Source: Antarctobacter heliothermus (GTDB taxonomy: Bacteria > Pseudomonadota > Alphaproteobacteria > Rhodobacterales > Rhodobacteraceae). Taken from it: a stretch of DNA of 56,778 nt. Shown piece by piece: positions 28,864-38,417 of this stretch. A model generated the notes under the pieces. The model had not been told where the DNA came from, did no database searches, and was given only the letters and a program-made list of their open reading frames with translations. A program made the position numbers and the translations under genes. Every line of letters starts with the position of its first letter. Positions within the stretch are counted from its first letter, which is position 1. The DNA lies in the NCBI RefSeq assembly GCF_900188425.1, contig NZ_FZON01000030.1, positions 1 through 56,778 on the forward strand, in the 5' to 3' direction.

Positions 28864-31359
28864 ATGAGCGATAACGACGGTAAAAAGACATTGGGTGTGC
28901 GTGGCGGGGCCCGTTCGGGCAGCGTGAAGCAGAGCTTCAGCCACGGACGCACAAAGAACGTCGTGGTGGAGACCAAGCGCAAGCGGGTCGTCGTGCCCAA
29001 ACCCGGTGCCGGTAGCGGTGCGGGTGGCGGCAAAGGCGGTCAGGTTGGCGGGTCGGGCGGCAAACGCCCGGCGGGCATTTCTGTTGCCGAGATGGAGCGT
29101 CGCCTGAAGGCGCTGCAAGCCGCCAAGGCACGCGAATCCGAAGAAGCCGCCAAACGTGAGGCGGACGAAAAAGCCCGCGCCGAAGAGCGTGAGCGGATGC
29201 GCGCCGAGAAGGAACTCAAAGAGCGCGAAAAGCGCGAAGCCGAGGAAGCCGCCAAGGCCAAGGCCGAAAATGAGGAACGCGAAAAGCGCGAGGCCGAGGA
29301 CGCCGCCAAGGCGGCGGCTGTGGCTGCTGCCGCACCCGCGCCCAAGGCCGACGATTCGGCCCGTGCCAAGCCCACAAAGGGCAGCGATGCGCCGCGACGC
29401 GCCCCCGAACGCGACGACCAGAACCGCAATCGCGGCCGTGGTCGGGACGACGGTGGCCGCCGCTCTGGCAAGCTGACCCTGAACCAGGCGTTGACTGGCG
29501 GCGAAGGCGGTCGGCAGAAATCCATGGCAGCAATGAAGCGCAAGCAGGAGCGCGCCCGGCAAAAGGCCATGGGCGGGGTTCAGCAGCGTGAAAAGGTTGT
29601 CCGCGAAGTCCGCCTGCCTGAGGCGATCACGGTGGCCGAACTGGCCAACCGGATGGCCGAGCGTGTCGGCGACGTTGTGAAATCGCTGATGAACGCCGGG
29701 ATCATGGCGACGCAGAACCAGTCGATTGACGCGGACACCGCGGAACTGGTGATCGAGGAATTCGGCCACCGGGTCACCCGCGTCTCTGATGCGGACGTCG
29801 AGGATGTCATCAAAGAGGTCGAGGACAAGCCCGAAGACCTCATCGGTCGCCCGCCCGTGATCACGATCATGGGCCACGTCGACCACGGCAAGACATCGCT
29901 GCTGGACGCCATCCGCAACGCCAAGGTGACGGCGGGCGAGGCTGGCGGAATCACGCAGCATATCGGCGCCTATCAGGTGACAACCGACAATGGCGCGGTG
30001 CTGTCCTTCCTCGATACGCCGGGTCACGCGGCCTTTACCTCGATGCGCTCTCGTGGTGCTCAGGTGACGGACATCGTTGTGCTGGTGGTTGCGGCGGATG
30101 ACGCCGTGATGCCGCAGACCATCGAGGCGATCAACCACGCCAAGGCGGCCAAAGTGCCGATGATCGTGGCGATCAACAAGGTCGACAAACCCAGCGCGAA
30201 CCCCACCAAGGTCCGTACCGATCTATTGCAGCACGAAGTCATCGTCGAAGAACTGTCGGGCGACGTGCAGGATGTCGAAGTGTCCGCTGTCACCGGTCAG
30301 GGCCTTGATGCCCTGCTGGAGGCAATTGCATTGCAGGCCGAGATCCTCGAGCTGAAAGCCAACCCCGACCGCGCCGCCGAAGGTGCCGTGATCGAGGCGC
30401 AGCTGGACGTGGGTCGCGGTCCCGTGGCGACGGTTCTGGTGCAGAACGGCACGCTGAAGCAGGGCGACATCTTTGTTGTCGGTGAGCAGTTCGGCAAGGT
30501 CCGCGCGCTGATCAACGACAAGGGCGAGCGCGTCAAAGAGGCCGGTCCCTCGGTTCCGGTCGAGGTTCTGGGCCTGAACGGCACACCCGAGGCGGGCGAC
30601 GTGCTGAACGTCGTCTCCACCGAGGCGCAGGCGCGTGAAATCGCCGAATACCGTGCCAACCTGGCCAAGGAAAAGCGCGCAGCGGCTGGTGCAGCAACCA
30701 CGCTGGACCAGTTGATGCAAAAGGCCAAGGAAGACGAAAACGTCTCCGAGCTGCCGATTGTCGTCAAGGCCGACGTGCAGGGTTCTGCCGAGGCCATCGT
30801 TCAGGCGATGGAAAAGATCGGCAACGACGAGGTCCGCGTGCGGGTGATCCACTACGGTGTGGGTGCCATAACGGAAACCGACGTTGGTCTGGCCGAAGCG
30901 TCAGGTTGCCCGGTCATCGGCTTCAACGTGCGGGCCAACGCTCCGGCCCGCAACAGTGCCAACCAGAAAGGCGTGGAGATCCGTTACTATTCGGTGATCT
31001 ACGACCTTGTGGACGATGTGAAAGCGGCGGCCTCGGGCCTGCTGTCGAACGAAATCCGCGAAAACTTTATCGGCTACGCCAAGATCAAGGAAGTCTTCAA
31101 GGTGTCGAACGTCGGCAAGGTTGCCGGTTGTCTTGTCACCGAAGGCATCGCGCGCCGCTCTGCCGGTGTGCGCCTGCTGCGCGACGATGTGGTGGTCCAC
31201 GAAGGTACGCTGAAGACCCTCAAGCGGTTCAAGGACGAAGTGTCCGAGGTCCAGTCCGGTCAGGAATGCGGCATGGCCTTTGAGAACTACGATGATATTC
31301 GTCCCGACGACGTCATCGAGATCTTTGAGCGGCAAGAGATTGAGCGCTCGCTCTCCTGA
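28864..31359 (+). CDS. infB: Translation initiation factor IF-2
   Basis: 831 residues. GTPase that places fMet-tRNA on the 30S subunit. N-terminal 240 residues are a basic Gly-rich start and a charged Lys/Arg/Glu/Ala helical stretch (repeats of [15 protein letters not shown] type). Then the IF2_N domain and the G domain: G1 GHVDHGKT near 340, G3 DTPGHAAF, G4 NKVDKP. The rest are domains II, III and C2 (ending [13 protein letters not shown]). The length suits alphaproteobacteria. A strong terminator follows. The initiator tRNA it uses is also encoded in this window. Confidence 0.97.
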   Translation: MSDNDGKKTLGVRGGARSGSVKQSFSHGRTKNVVVETKRKRVVVPKPGAGSGAGGGKGGQVGGSGGKRPAGISVAEMERRLKALQAAKARESEEAAKREADEKARAEERERMRAEKELKEREKREAEEAAKAKAENEEREKREAEDAAKAAAVAAAAPAPKADDSARAKPTKGSDAPRRAPERDDQNRNRGRGRDDGGRRSGKLTLNQALTGGEGGRQKSMAAMKRKQERARQKAMGGVQQREKVVREVRLPEAITVAELANRMAERVGDVVKSLMNAGIMATQNQSIDADTAELVIEEFGHRVTRVSDADVEDVIKEVEDKPEDLIGRPPVITIMGHVDHGKTSLLDAIRNAKVTAGEAGGITQHIGAYQVTTDNGAVLSFLDTPGHAAFTSMRSRGAQVTDIVVLVVAADDAVMPQTIEAINHAKAAKVPMIVAINKVDKPSANPTKVRTDLLQHEVIVEELSGDVQDVEVSAVTGQGLDALLEAIALQAEILELKANPDRAAEGAVIEAQLDVGRGPVATVLVQNGTLKQGDIFVVGEQFGKVRALINDKGERVKEAGPSVPVEVLGLNGTPEAGDVLNVVSTEAQAREIAEYRANLAKEKRAAAGAATTLDQLMQKAKEDENVSELPIVVKADVQGSAEAIVQAMEKIGNDEVRVRVIHYGVGAITETDVGLAEASGCPVIGFNVRANAPARNSANQKGVEIRYYSVIYDLVDDVKAAASGLLSNEIRENFIGYAKIKEVFKVSNVGKVAGCLVTEGIARRSAGVRLLRDDVVVHEGTLKTLKRFKDEVSEVQSGQECGMAFENYDDIRPDDVIEIFERQEIERSLS

Positions 31360-31381
31360 TCCAGTCAGGCGATTGCAATTG

Positions 31382-31412
31382 AAAACGGCCGGTGCATTGC
31401 ACCGGCCGTTTT
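31382..31412 (+). terminator. Terminator of the rimP-infB operon
   Basis: AAAACGGCCGGTGCA and its exact complement flank a single T, giving up to 15 pairs with a run of T at the end. It can work in both directions, so it may also end the small gene that converges from the right. Confidence 0.85.
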
Positions 31413-31519
31413 GGTTTGGGTTGTTCCGAAAAGGTGTTCACACATCCCCACCCGTTTTCCCATCCGAACAGAGTGATGGCGGCACTAACGACCGTGCCGC
31501 GCCGCCCGGGTGAACGCGC

Positions 31520-31642
31520 TCAGGCAGGTTTGCCCACAAACACGTTGTTGCCCACCCGCACCGAAATGCGTCCATCCGGATAGGTGTTCTCCAGCAGCCC
31601 CTGAACGGAAACACAGCTGCCAATCACAATTGTCTTGAGCAT
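31520..31642 (-). CDS. Conserved 40-residue small protein
   Basis: A minus-strand frame of 40 codons: it begins MLKTIVIGSCVSVQGLLEN and ends RVGNNVFVGKPA. GGGGGGT lies three bases before the ATG. The regular beta pattern and internal Cys argue for a real folded peptide; I recall very similar small proteins in other Rhodobacterales with the GSCVSVQG motif, but no function. It is too short for usual gene calling. It converges with infB, sharing the terminator region. The bases between it and mutT (31643-31817) show nothing recognisable. Confidence 0.65.
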   Translation of the reverse strand: MLKTIVIGSCVSVQGLLENTYPDGRISVRVGNNVFVGKPA

Positions 31643-31817
31643 TTTACCCCCCAATGTCTCATTGTGACAAAGTCTAGGGACGGACCAGAAACAATTCCAC
31701 GATTCCCTAACGATAGTTTGCCTAAATTCCAGACAGAGCCGGTGAAAGACCGCAACGGATTTGAGCTTTCGGCAATTTACCCGCCAAACACCCCGAAAAC
31801 CGGCAAACCGGGCTTGC

Positions 31818-32216
31818 CTACAGCCAATCGCGCAGGATCGGAATCAGCGGTATATCCGCAGGCGGCATCGGGTAATCGCGCAAGTCTTGCGCTCGGACCC
31901 ATTTGAGAGCCTGGCCTTCGTTCGATTGCACGATGCCGCCCCATTTGCGACAGGCAAACAGCGGCATCAGCAGGTGGAAATCATCGTAGGCATGTGAGGC
32001 AAAGGTCAGTGGCGCCAGGCAACTGGACCAGGTTTCGATCCCCAGTTCCTCATGCAATTCGCGGATCAGCGCGGCCTCTGGGGTTTCGCCCTGTTCGACC
32101 TTGCCGCCGGGAAACTCCCAGAGACCGGCCATGCTCTTGCCCTCGGGGCGTTGCGCCAAAAGAACGCGGCCATCCGGGTCTATGAGGGCCACGGCGGAAA
32201 CAAGGATGATTTTCAT
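31818..32216 (-). CDS. mutT: MutT-type 8-oxo-dGTP diphosphatase
   Basis: 132 residues, Nudix family. Cleanses oxidised dGTP from the nucleotide pool. The Nudix box is GGKVEQGETPEAALIRELHEELGI (positions about 37-60: G-x5-E-x7-REL-x2-E-E-L-G), complete. Preceded by LWEFP, the typical MutT pocket. Downstream of argJ on the same strand, 63 bases apart with a 14-bp inverted repeat between. The order isomerase-argJ-mutT is conserved in relatives. Confidence 0.92.
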   Translation of the reverse strand: MKIILVSAVALIDPDGRVLLAQRPEGKSMAGLWEFPGGKVEQGETPEAALIRELHEELGIETWSSCLAPLTFASHAYDDFHLLMPLFACRKWGGIVQSNEGQALKWVRAQDLRDYPMPPADIPLIPILRDWL

Positions 32217-32235
32217 AGCAGTGCTCCGGGCAGCG

Positions 32236-32266
32236 AGAGACGATTTTTCGTCGAAAAATCGTCTCT
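32236..32266. repeat. Perfect 14-bp inverted repeat between argJ and mutT
   Basis: AGAGACGATTTTTC, loop GTC, GAAAAATCGTCTCT. It is symmetrical with A/T tracts inside the stem, not after it. It could be an intercistronic mRNA hairpin or a dispersed repeat; similar GACGATTTTTCGnCGAAAAATCGTC elements seem familiar to me from Roseobacter genomes. No second copy was noticed in this window. Confidence 0.75.
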
Positions 32267-32279
32267 GCCATGGCCCCTG

Positions 32280-33497
32280 TCAGGACCGGTAGTCGGCGTT
32301 GATCTGGATATAGCCGTGCGTCAGATCGCAGGTCCAGACGGTAGCGTGGCCTTGTCCCAATCCGATGTCGACGATGATCTCGATCTCTGGGCGTTTGAAA
32401 TAGGCCGCGCCGTCTGCTTCGCGATAGCTTTCCGCGACCCAGCCTTTTTCCGCCACCAAAAGCTCGCCAAAACTGATCGACAGCGCATCGCGGTCGGCGG
32501 CAGCGCCCGATTTGCCCACCGCCATGACAATACGGCCCCAATTGGGATCCTCTCCCGCCAGCGCGGTCTTGACCAAAGGTGAATTGGCGATGGACAGCGC
32601 ATGGATGCGCGCGTCCTGTTCAGACGCCGCATGGTTGACGTGGACGGTCACAAACTTGGTCGCCCCCTCACCGTCGCGGACCACCTGATGCGCAAGGTCC
32701 AGCATCACGCCGTACAGCGCCTGCGTGAACTCGGCGTTCCACGCCACATCAACGCCAGAGGCCCCGGTGGCTGCCATCAGCAGCGTGTCCGAGGTCGAGG
32801 TGTCGCTGTCGACGGTGATGTTGTTGAAGGTCTTGGCGTTGAGCTCTGACACCATCGCCTGCAATTCGGCCCGCCCGATCTTGGCGTCGGTGAAGATGTA
32901 GACCAGCATCGTTGCCATGTCCGGGGCGATCATGCCCGACCCCTTGGCAATCCCGGCGATCTTGACGGGTTTGCCATCCACTTCGATCTGTGCCGTGGCC
33001 GCCTTGGGGAAGGTGTCCGTGGTCATGATCGCACGGGCCGCATCGGGCAGCGAGGCCGCGTCAAGTTTGCCTGTCAGTTCTTCGAGTTTGGCGGTGATGC
33101 GGTCGTGCGGCAGGCGTTCGCCGATCACCCCAGTGGACGAGGTAAAGACCCGCTCCGCAGGCAGGCCGGTCTGTTCTGCCACGGCCTCGCAGATGGCCGC
33201 GACAGAGCCCTCACCGGCACGGCCGGTGAAGGCATTGGAGTTGCCCGAGTTGACAATGATGGCAGCCCCGTCACTGCTGTCCGTTGCGATTTTAGCCTGA
33301 CAATCCAACACGTTGGCGGACCGCGTGGCGGAGCGGGTAAATACCCCCGCCACCACACTGCCCGGATCGAGCAAGGCCAGCATCACATCCGGGCGGCCCT
33401 TGTAGCGGACCCCCGCCTCGGCGATGGCAAACCGTGCGCCCCCGATAACCGGGAGCGCGGGAAATTCAGCGGGGGCAAGCGGGCACCGGGGGGGCAT
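32280..33497 (-). CDS. argJ: Glutamate N-acetyltransferase / amino-acid acetyltransferase ArgJ
   Basis: 405 residues. Transfers acetyl from N-acetylornithine to glutamate, closing the acetyl cycle of arginine synthesis; some members also use acetyl-CoA. The self-cleavage site is VFTSSTGVIGERLP (Thr before Gly-Val-Ile-Gly is the nucleophile), around 120. Other signs: GGARFAIAEAGVRYKGRPD, VNSGNSNAFTG, KGSGMIAPDMATML and the end THGYIQINADYRS. ATG 33497 starts four bases after the isomerase stop, so it is probably coupled to it. Confidence 0.95.
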   Translation of the reverse strand: MPPRCPLAPAEFPALPVIGGARFAIAEAGVRYKGRPDVMLALLDPGSVVAGVFTRSATRSANVLDCQAKIATDSSDGAAIIVNSGNSNAFTGRAGEGSVAAICEAVAEQTGLPAERVFTSSTGVIGERLPHDRITAKLEELTGKLDAASLPDAARAIMTTDTFPKAATAQIEVDGKPVKIAGIAKGSGMIAPDMATMLVYIFTDAKIGRAELQAMVSELNAKTFNNITVDSDTSTSDTLLMAATGASGVDVAWNAEFTQALYGVMLDLAHQVVRDGEGATKFVTVHVNHAASEQDARIHALSIANSPLVKTALAGEDPNWGRIVMAVGKSGAAADRDALSISFGELLVAEKGWVAESYREADGAAYFKRPEIEIIVDIGLGQGHATVWTCDLTHGYIQINADYRS

Positions 33498-33501
33498 CTG
33501 G

Positions 33502-34362
33502 TCAGTCCGCCAACAGGCCGAGATTGTTGATGACCGACGTGTCGATCTCTTTGTAGTCAAGGCGCGTCACTTCGCCACTCTCGACCAGATCCTTGATGTA
33601 GGACTGTACCGCCTCCTGCTTGATCTGCTGTTCAAGCTGGGCACGCACCTCTTCAAGCGGCGGCGCATCGACGGCGCGGGTCTCGTTCAGCTTGATGACA
33701 TGCCAGCCGAACCGCGTCTGGACCGGCGCAGACAGATCGCCCGGTTCCATCGTGGCAACCGCCTCTTCGAAGGCCGCGACCATGCGCCCCTTGCCGAACC
33801 AGCCCAGCAGTCCGCCATTGGGACCGGTCGGTCCGGTCGAATTGGCACGGGCCAGTTCGGCGAAATCGGCACCGCCTTCCAGTTCCACGACCAGTTCCTT
33901 GGCCTTTGCCTCGGTCTCGACCAGGATGTGGGACGCATTGTATTCAACGCCCTGCACCGCATCGACATAGCCGGTCTTGTAGGCCTCTGCGATGGCCTCA
34001 TCGCTGACGGCACCGTCGGCGATGGTCTGCATCGCCTCTGCGGCCATCAGTTCACGCTTTTCATTGTCCAGTGCCAGGGCGACCCGGTCGGTTTCCTCGG
34101 CCTTGTCGGACTGCGACAGTGCCTCATACTGGATCAGACGTTCCAGCAGACCTTCCCAGAGTTCCGCCGTCGGCGCGCCCTGGAACCGTTCCGGCAGCGA
34201 GGCGCGGGCCATCAGCATGTGGCCAAAGGTGATGTCCGTGCCGTTGACCGTGGCGACCACGGTATCGACAGTGATTTCGGCAGGCGTATCCTGGGCCTGC
34301 ACCGGAAATGCGACGCACAGCGCTAGCGCTGCGGCGGAGAGTTTCATGAGGGTTTTCGACAT
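33502..34362 (-). CDS. Exported parvulin-type peptidyl-prolyl isomerase
   Basis: 286 residues. Folds proteins after export. Signal peptide ends PVQAQ; then a SurA/PrsA-like N-terminal helical region and a rotamase domain from about 145: YNASHILVETEAKAKELV, FAELARANSTGPTGPNGG, LGWFGKGRMV, then TRFGWHVIKLNE. No lipobox Cys, so it is soluble periplasmic rather than a lipoprotein. AAGAGG lies eight bases before the ATG. Divergent from secA, which is a logical partner. Confidence 0.9.
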   Translation of the reverse strand: MSKTLMKLSAAALALCVAFPVQAQDTPAEITVDTVVATVNGTDITFGHMLMARASLPERFQGAPTAELWEGLLERLIQYEALSQSDKAEETDRVALALDNEKRELMAAEAMQTIADGAVSDEAIAEAYKTGYVDAVQGVEYNASHILVETEAKAKELVVELEGGADFAELARANSTGPTGPNGGLLGWFGKGRMVAAFEEAVATMEPGDLSAPVQTRFGWHVIKLNETRAVDAPPLEEVRAQLEQQIKQEAVQSYIKDLVESGEVTRLDYKEIDTSVINNLGLLAD

Positions 34363-34402
34363 CGTTAGTTCCTCTTGATCGGTGCCGCGTCCCTGGGCGG
34401 CG

Positions 34403-34431
34403 TTGACACTGTTCGGCCGTCCCCTTACATG
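34403..34431 (+). promoter_or_regulatory. Candidate secA promoter
   Basis: TTGACA (34403-34408), 17 bases, TACATG (34426-34431). A perfect -35 and a fair -10 about 105 bases before the secA ATG, in the gap shared with the divergent isomerase. Confidence 0.5.
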
Positions 34432-34536
34432 CCCGAAAGGCTCTGCGAGGCCGGTCTTTTCGTTCCGTCATATGGCTCATGTGCGAGGCGGGCAAGCAGA
34501 TGCCGCACTTGACGCTGGAAACAGGTACATCAGACC

Positions 34537-37251
34537 ATGCTCGGAAAAATAGCGCGTAAGGTATTCGGCTCCCCGAATGACCGTAAGATCAAAGCGGTCC
34601 GCCCGCTGGTGGAAAAGATCAACGCGCTGGAGCCGGAGTTCGCAGCCCTGGACGACGCCGGCCTGATCGCCAAGACCCAAGAGTTCCGCGAGCGGATCGA
34701 AAAAGGCGAAAGCCTGGACAATCTGCTGCCAGAGGCCTTTGCCAACTGCCGCGAGGGTGCCAGACGCGCCTTGGGCCTGCGCGCCTTTGACGTGCAGCTT
34801 ATGGGCGGGATCTTTCTGCATCAGGGCAATATCGCCGAGATGAAGACGGGGGAGGGCAAGACACTGGTCGCCACATTCCCGGCCTATCTCAACGCGCTGA
34901 CCGGCAAGGGCGTGCATATCGTCACGGTCAACGACTACCTCGCCAAACGTGACGCCGAATGGATGAGCAACGTCTATGGCGCGCTTGGCCTGACAACGGG
35001 TGTGATCTATCCCCGCCAGCCCGACGACGAAAAGCAGCGGGCCTATGCCTGCGACATCACCTACGCCACCAACAATGAGCTGGGTTTCGACTATCTGCGC
35101 GACAACATGAAGTCCGAGCTGAACCAGATTTTCCAGCGCGATCACTTTTTTGCCGTCGTTGATGAGGTCGATTCGATTCTGATTGATGAGGCACGGACGC
35201 CGCTGATCATCTCCGGCCCGTCGCAGGACCGGTCGGAACTGTATGTCGCCGTCGACAAGCTGATCCCGGACCTGACCGACGAGCATTACACCGTCGACGA
35301 AAAGACCCGGAACGTGACCTTTACCGATGAGGGGAACGAGTTTCTCGAGGAACAACTGCAAGGCCGCGGCCTGCTGGAAGAGGGGCAGAGCCTCTACGAT
35401 CCCGAAAGCACGACCATCGTCCACCACGTCAACCAGGCGATCCGGGCGCACAAGCTGTTCACGCGGGACAAGGATTACATCGTCCGCGACAACGAGGTCG
35501 TGCTGATCGACGAATTTACCGGCCGCATGATGGCCGGTCGCCGCCTGTCCGACGGTCTGCATCAGGCGATCGAGGCCAAGGAAGGCTGTGACATCCAGCC
35601 CGAGAACGTGACGCTGGCCAGCGTGACCTTCCAGAACTATTTCCGCCTGTACGACCGCCTGTCCGGCATGACCGGCACCGCCTCTACCGAGGCCGAGGAA
35701 TTTGGCCAGATCTACGGTCTGGGTGTTGTCGAAGTGCCGACAAACGTGCCGATTTCGCGGATCGACGACGACGACGCCGTCTATCGTACCGGCGCCGAGA
35801 AATACGCCGCCATCGTGGCCGAGATCCACAAGTCGCACGAAAAGGGCCAGCCGGTTCTTGTCGGCACCACCTCGATCGACAAATCCGAAATGCTGAGCGC
35901 GATGCTCACGCAGGCCGGTCTGAAACACAACGTCCTGAACGCGCGTCAGCACGAGCAAGAGGCGCAGATCATCGCCGACGCGGGCAAGCTGGGCGCGGTG
36001 ACCATCGCCACCAACATGGCCGGACGCGGCACCGACATCAAACTGGGCGGCAACGTGGAATTCAAGGTGATGGAAGCCATCACCGCCAATCCCGACCGCA
36101 ACCCAGATGAGATCCGGGCAGAGATCGAAGAACAGCACAAGAGCGACGAACAGGCGGTCAAGGACGCGGGCGGCCTGTTTGTTCTGGCCACCGAACGGCA
36201 CGAAAGCCGCCGCATCGACAACCAGTTGCGCGGCCGGTCCGGTCGTCAGGGTGACCCGGGGCGCTCATCTTTCTTCCTCTCCCTTGAGGATGACCTGATG
36301 CGCATCTTTGGCTCCGAGCGTCTGGAAAAGGTGCTGTCCAGCCTTGGCATGAAAGAGGGCGAGGCCATCGTTCACCCTTGGGTCAACAAATCACTGGAGC
36401 GCGCGCAGGCCAAGGTCGAGGGCCGCAACTTTGACATCCGCAAGCAACTGCTGAAATTTGACGATGTGATGAACGACCAGCGCAAGGTGATCTTTAGCCA
36501 GCGCCGCGAGATCATGGAATCCGCCGACGTCAGCGAGATCACTACGGACATGCGCCATGAGGTGATCGACGATCTGGTCGACACCTATGCCCCGCCCAAG
36601 GCCTACGCCGACCAGTGGGACATGCCGGGGCTGTATGCCGCTGCGATGGAACAGCTGGATCTTGACCTGCCGATCATCGGCTGGGCCGAAGAGGACGGCG
36701 TCGATCAGGACGTGCTGCGCGAGCGCCTTGCGGACGCCAGCGACAAGTCGATGGATGAAAAGACCGAGGCGTTTGGCGCCAAGACCATGCGCCAGATCGA
36801 AAAACAGGTGCTGTTGCAGGCCATCGACGCCAAATGGCGCGACCACTTGCTGACGCTGGAACACCTGCGGTCAGTGGTGGGCTTCCGTGGCTATGCCCAG
36901 CGTGATCCACTGAACGAGTACAAGAACGAGTCCTTCCAGCTGTTCGAGAACATGTTGGACAGCCTGCGCGAGACGGTGACCGAACAGCTCAGCAGAGTGC
37001 GCCCGATGTCCGAAGAGGAACAAAAGGCGATGGTCGAGGAAATGCGCCGTCAGCAGGAAGAGATGCAACGCAACCTGCAACAGGCCGCCGCCGCCCCCGC
37101 CCCTGCGGGAGAAGCCGTCGCGCCAGAGGGGCAGGCCGCCGAAGGGTTCGACGAAAACGATCCGGAAACCTGGGGAACTCCAGGCCGAAATGATGCCTGC
37201 CCCTGCGGATCGGGCAAGAAGTTCAAACATTGCCACGGCCGGTTGAGCTGA
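34537..37251 (+). CDS. secA: Preprotein translocase ATPase SecA
   Basis: 904 residues. Motor that pushes unfolded proteins through SecYEG. Walker A MKTGEGKT near 105, DEAD-like [48 protein letters not shown], and the helical scaffold and wing. The C-terminus has the zinc-binding set [14 protein letters not shown], used to bind SecB and phospholipid. Full length. A hairpin terminator follows. Divergent from the exported isomerase. Confidence 0.97.
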   Translation: MLGKIARKVFGSPNDRKIKAVRPLVEKINALEPEFAALDDAGLIAKTQEFRERIEKGESLDNLLPEAFANCREGARRALGLRAFDVQLMGGIFLHQGNIAEMKTGEGKTLVATFPAYLNALTGKGVHIVTVNDYLAKRDAEWMSNVYGALGLTTGVIYPRQPDDEKQRAYACDITYATNNELGFDYLRDNMKSELNQIFQRDHFFAVVDEVDSILIDEARTPLIISGPSQDRSELYVAVDKLIPDLTDEHYTVDEKTRNVTFTDEGNEFLEEQLQGRGLLEEGQSLYDPESTTIVHHVNQAIRAHKLFTRDKDYIVRDNEVVLIDEFTGRMMAGRRLSDGLHQAIEAKEGCDIQPENVTLASVTFQNYFRLYDRLSGMTGTASTEAEEFGQIYGLGVVEVPTNVPISRIDDDDAVYRTGAEKYAAIVAEIHKSHEKGQPVLVGTTSIDKSEMLSAMLTQAGLKHNVLNARQHEQEAQIIADAGKLGAVTIATNMAGRGTDIKLGGNVEFKVMEAITANPDRNPDEIRAEIEEQHKSDEQAVKDAGGLFVLATERHESRRIDNQLRGRSGRQGDPGRSSFFLSLEDDLMRIFGSERLEKVLSSLGMKEGEAIVHPWVNKSLERAQAKVEGRNFDIRKQLLKFDDVMNDQRKVIFSQRREIMESADVSEITTDMRHEVIDDLVDTYAPPKAYADQWDMPGLYAAAMEQLDLDLPIIGWAEEDGVDQDVLRERLADASDKSMDEKTEAFGAKTMRQIEKQVLLQAIDAKWRDHLLTLEHLRSVVGFRGYAQRDPLNEYKNESFQLFENMLDSLRETVTEQLSRVRPMSEEEQKAMVEEMRRQQEEMQRNLQQAAAAPAPAGEAVAPEGQAAEGFDENDPETWGTPGRNDACPCGSGKKFKHCHGRLS

Positions 37252-37277
37252 CCTGAGCACGGTCCACAGCACGCTGA

Positions 37278-37315
37278 AAAACGCGACGCAAGCCAATTGG
37301 CCTGCGTCGCGTTTT
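37278..37315 (+). terminator. Terminator after secA
   Basis: AAAACGCGACGCA and TGCGTCGCGTTTT pair over 13 bases with a 12-base loop, ending in TTTT, 26 bases after the secA stop. Confidence 0.85.
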
Positions 37316-37422
37316 GCACGTCGGCGCCCCGGATTGGCCCAAATGACTCCCCCGATGCGCCCCAAGTGCGCCATGTTTTCCATGCAGGTTCCGAAACAAG
37401 GTTTTCGCAACAGGAGTCCGTC

Positions 37423-38397
37423 ATGGCCCGGCTAAGCAGCTACATTCTAGGAAGCGCGACACTGTTTTGCGCACTGGGGACCGGCTATGTGATGCAGTAC
37501 GTTCTTGGCCTGCCGCACTCCAAAACGCCGCCTGCGGAGATCCAGCTTGAGATTTCGTCGATTACGCCGACCTCATCGGCGGTGGTGGTCCCGCTGATCC
37601 CGATGGACCAGCCCATGGCCGAACCGTTGCCCGACGCGCCAGTGGTGGTCAAAGCCGCCGTTGAAACCGATTTGCCCGAGGCAGACCTGCCCAAGGCCCC
37701 GGCGGACACCGGCTTTGACTGCGGCATCTCCATGACCGCCGACCCAATCGCTGGCGCCATGGTCAATGTCGCCCTGTCCGCCCCATGCAACGCCAGTGAG
37801 CGGGTCACCCTGCACCATCAGGGTATGATGTTCTCCGATGTCATGCAGCCTGACGGAACGCTGTCAGTCAGCATTCCGGCGCTTGCGGAACAGGCAATCT
37901 TTATCGCCTCCTTCGCCAGCGGCGACGGCGCCATGGCCACAACGAATGTGTCTTCCCTGCCCTTCTACGACCGCGTGGCGGTGCAGTGGAAAGGCGAGGC
38001 AGGGCTGCAATTGCACGCCCGCGAGTTTTCTGCCGACTACTTCACCGAAGGCCATATATGGGCCGCAAGTGCCGGCAATCTGACCGCCGCCGCCAAAGGC
38101 GAAGGCGGATTCCTGACCCGTCTGGGCCAGATGGACACGCCCGATGCGCTGGTCGTCGAAGTGTACTCATTCCCTTCGGGAACCGCGCAGCGCAGCGGCG
38201 AAGTGCTGCTTTCGGTCGAGGCCGAGGTCACGGCCAAGAACTGCGATGCCGCAGTTGAGGCGCAGACGCTGCAAATTCGCGAAGGCGGCCCCCTGCGAAC
38301 CCATGATCTGACGCTGGAGATGCCGGGATGCGACGCGGTTGGTGACTTTCTTGTGTTGAAAAACCTCGTCGAAGACCTGACTATCGCCGCTAGATAG
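37423..38397 (+). CDS. Membrane-anchored hypothetical envelope protein
   Basis: 324 residues from ATG 37423 (AGGAG six bases ahead; the frame upstream overlaps the terminator). An N-terminal hydrophobic segment (YILGSATLFCALGTGYVMQYV) is a signal anchor, followed by a Pro-rich stalk (residues 35-100). The periplasmic part is beta-rich with four or more cysteines (FDCGIS, SAPCNAS, KNCDAA, PGCDAV), suggesting disulfides. No enzyme motif. Twenty bases before the phosphate-binding/OmpA fusion gene and probably co-transcribed. Relatives are often called translocase for their position by secA, but I see no support for that name. Confidence 0.7.
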   Translation: MARLSSYILGSATLFCALGTGYVMQYVLGLPHSKTPPAEIQLEISSITPTSSAVVVPLIPMDQPMAEPLPDAPVVVKAAVETDLPEADLPKAPADTGFDCGISMTADPIAGAMVNVALSAPCNASERVTLHHQGMMFSDVMQPDGTLSVSIPALAEQAIFIASFASGDGAMATTNVSSLPFYDRVAVQWKGEAGLQLHAREFSADYFTEGHIWAASAGNLTAAAKGEGGFLTRLGQMDTPDALVVEVYSFPSGTAQRSGEVLLSVEAEVTAKNCDAAVEAQTLQIREGGPLRTHDLTLEMPGCDAVGDFLVLKNLVEDLTIAAR

Positions 38398-38417
38398 TAG
38401 CGGGTGACGGGGACTTT

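Noticed and set aside
31413-31519. Possible small RNA or 5S-like fragment after infB
   Set aside because: A phrase like CCCATCCGAACAG recalls 5S rRNA, but the rest does not fit and no stable structure was evident.
34477-36201. 574-codon minus-strand frame opposite secA
   Set aside because: Mirror frame of secA without its own motifs or ribosome binding site.
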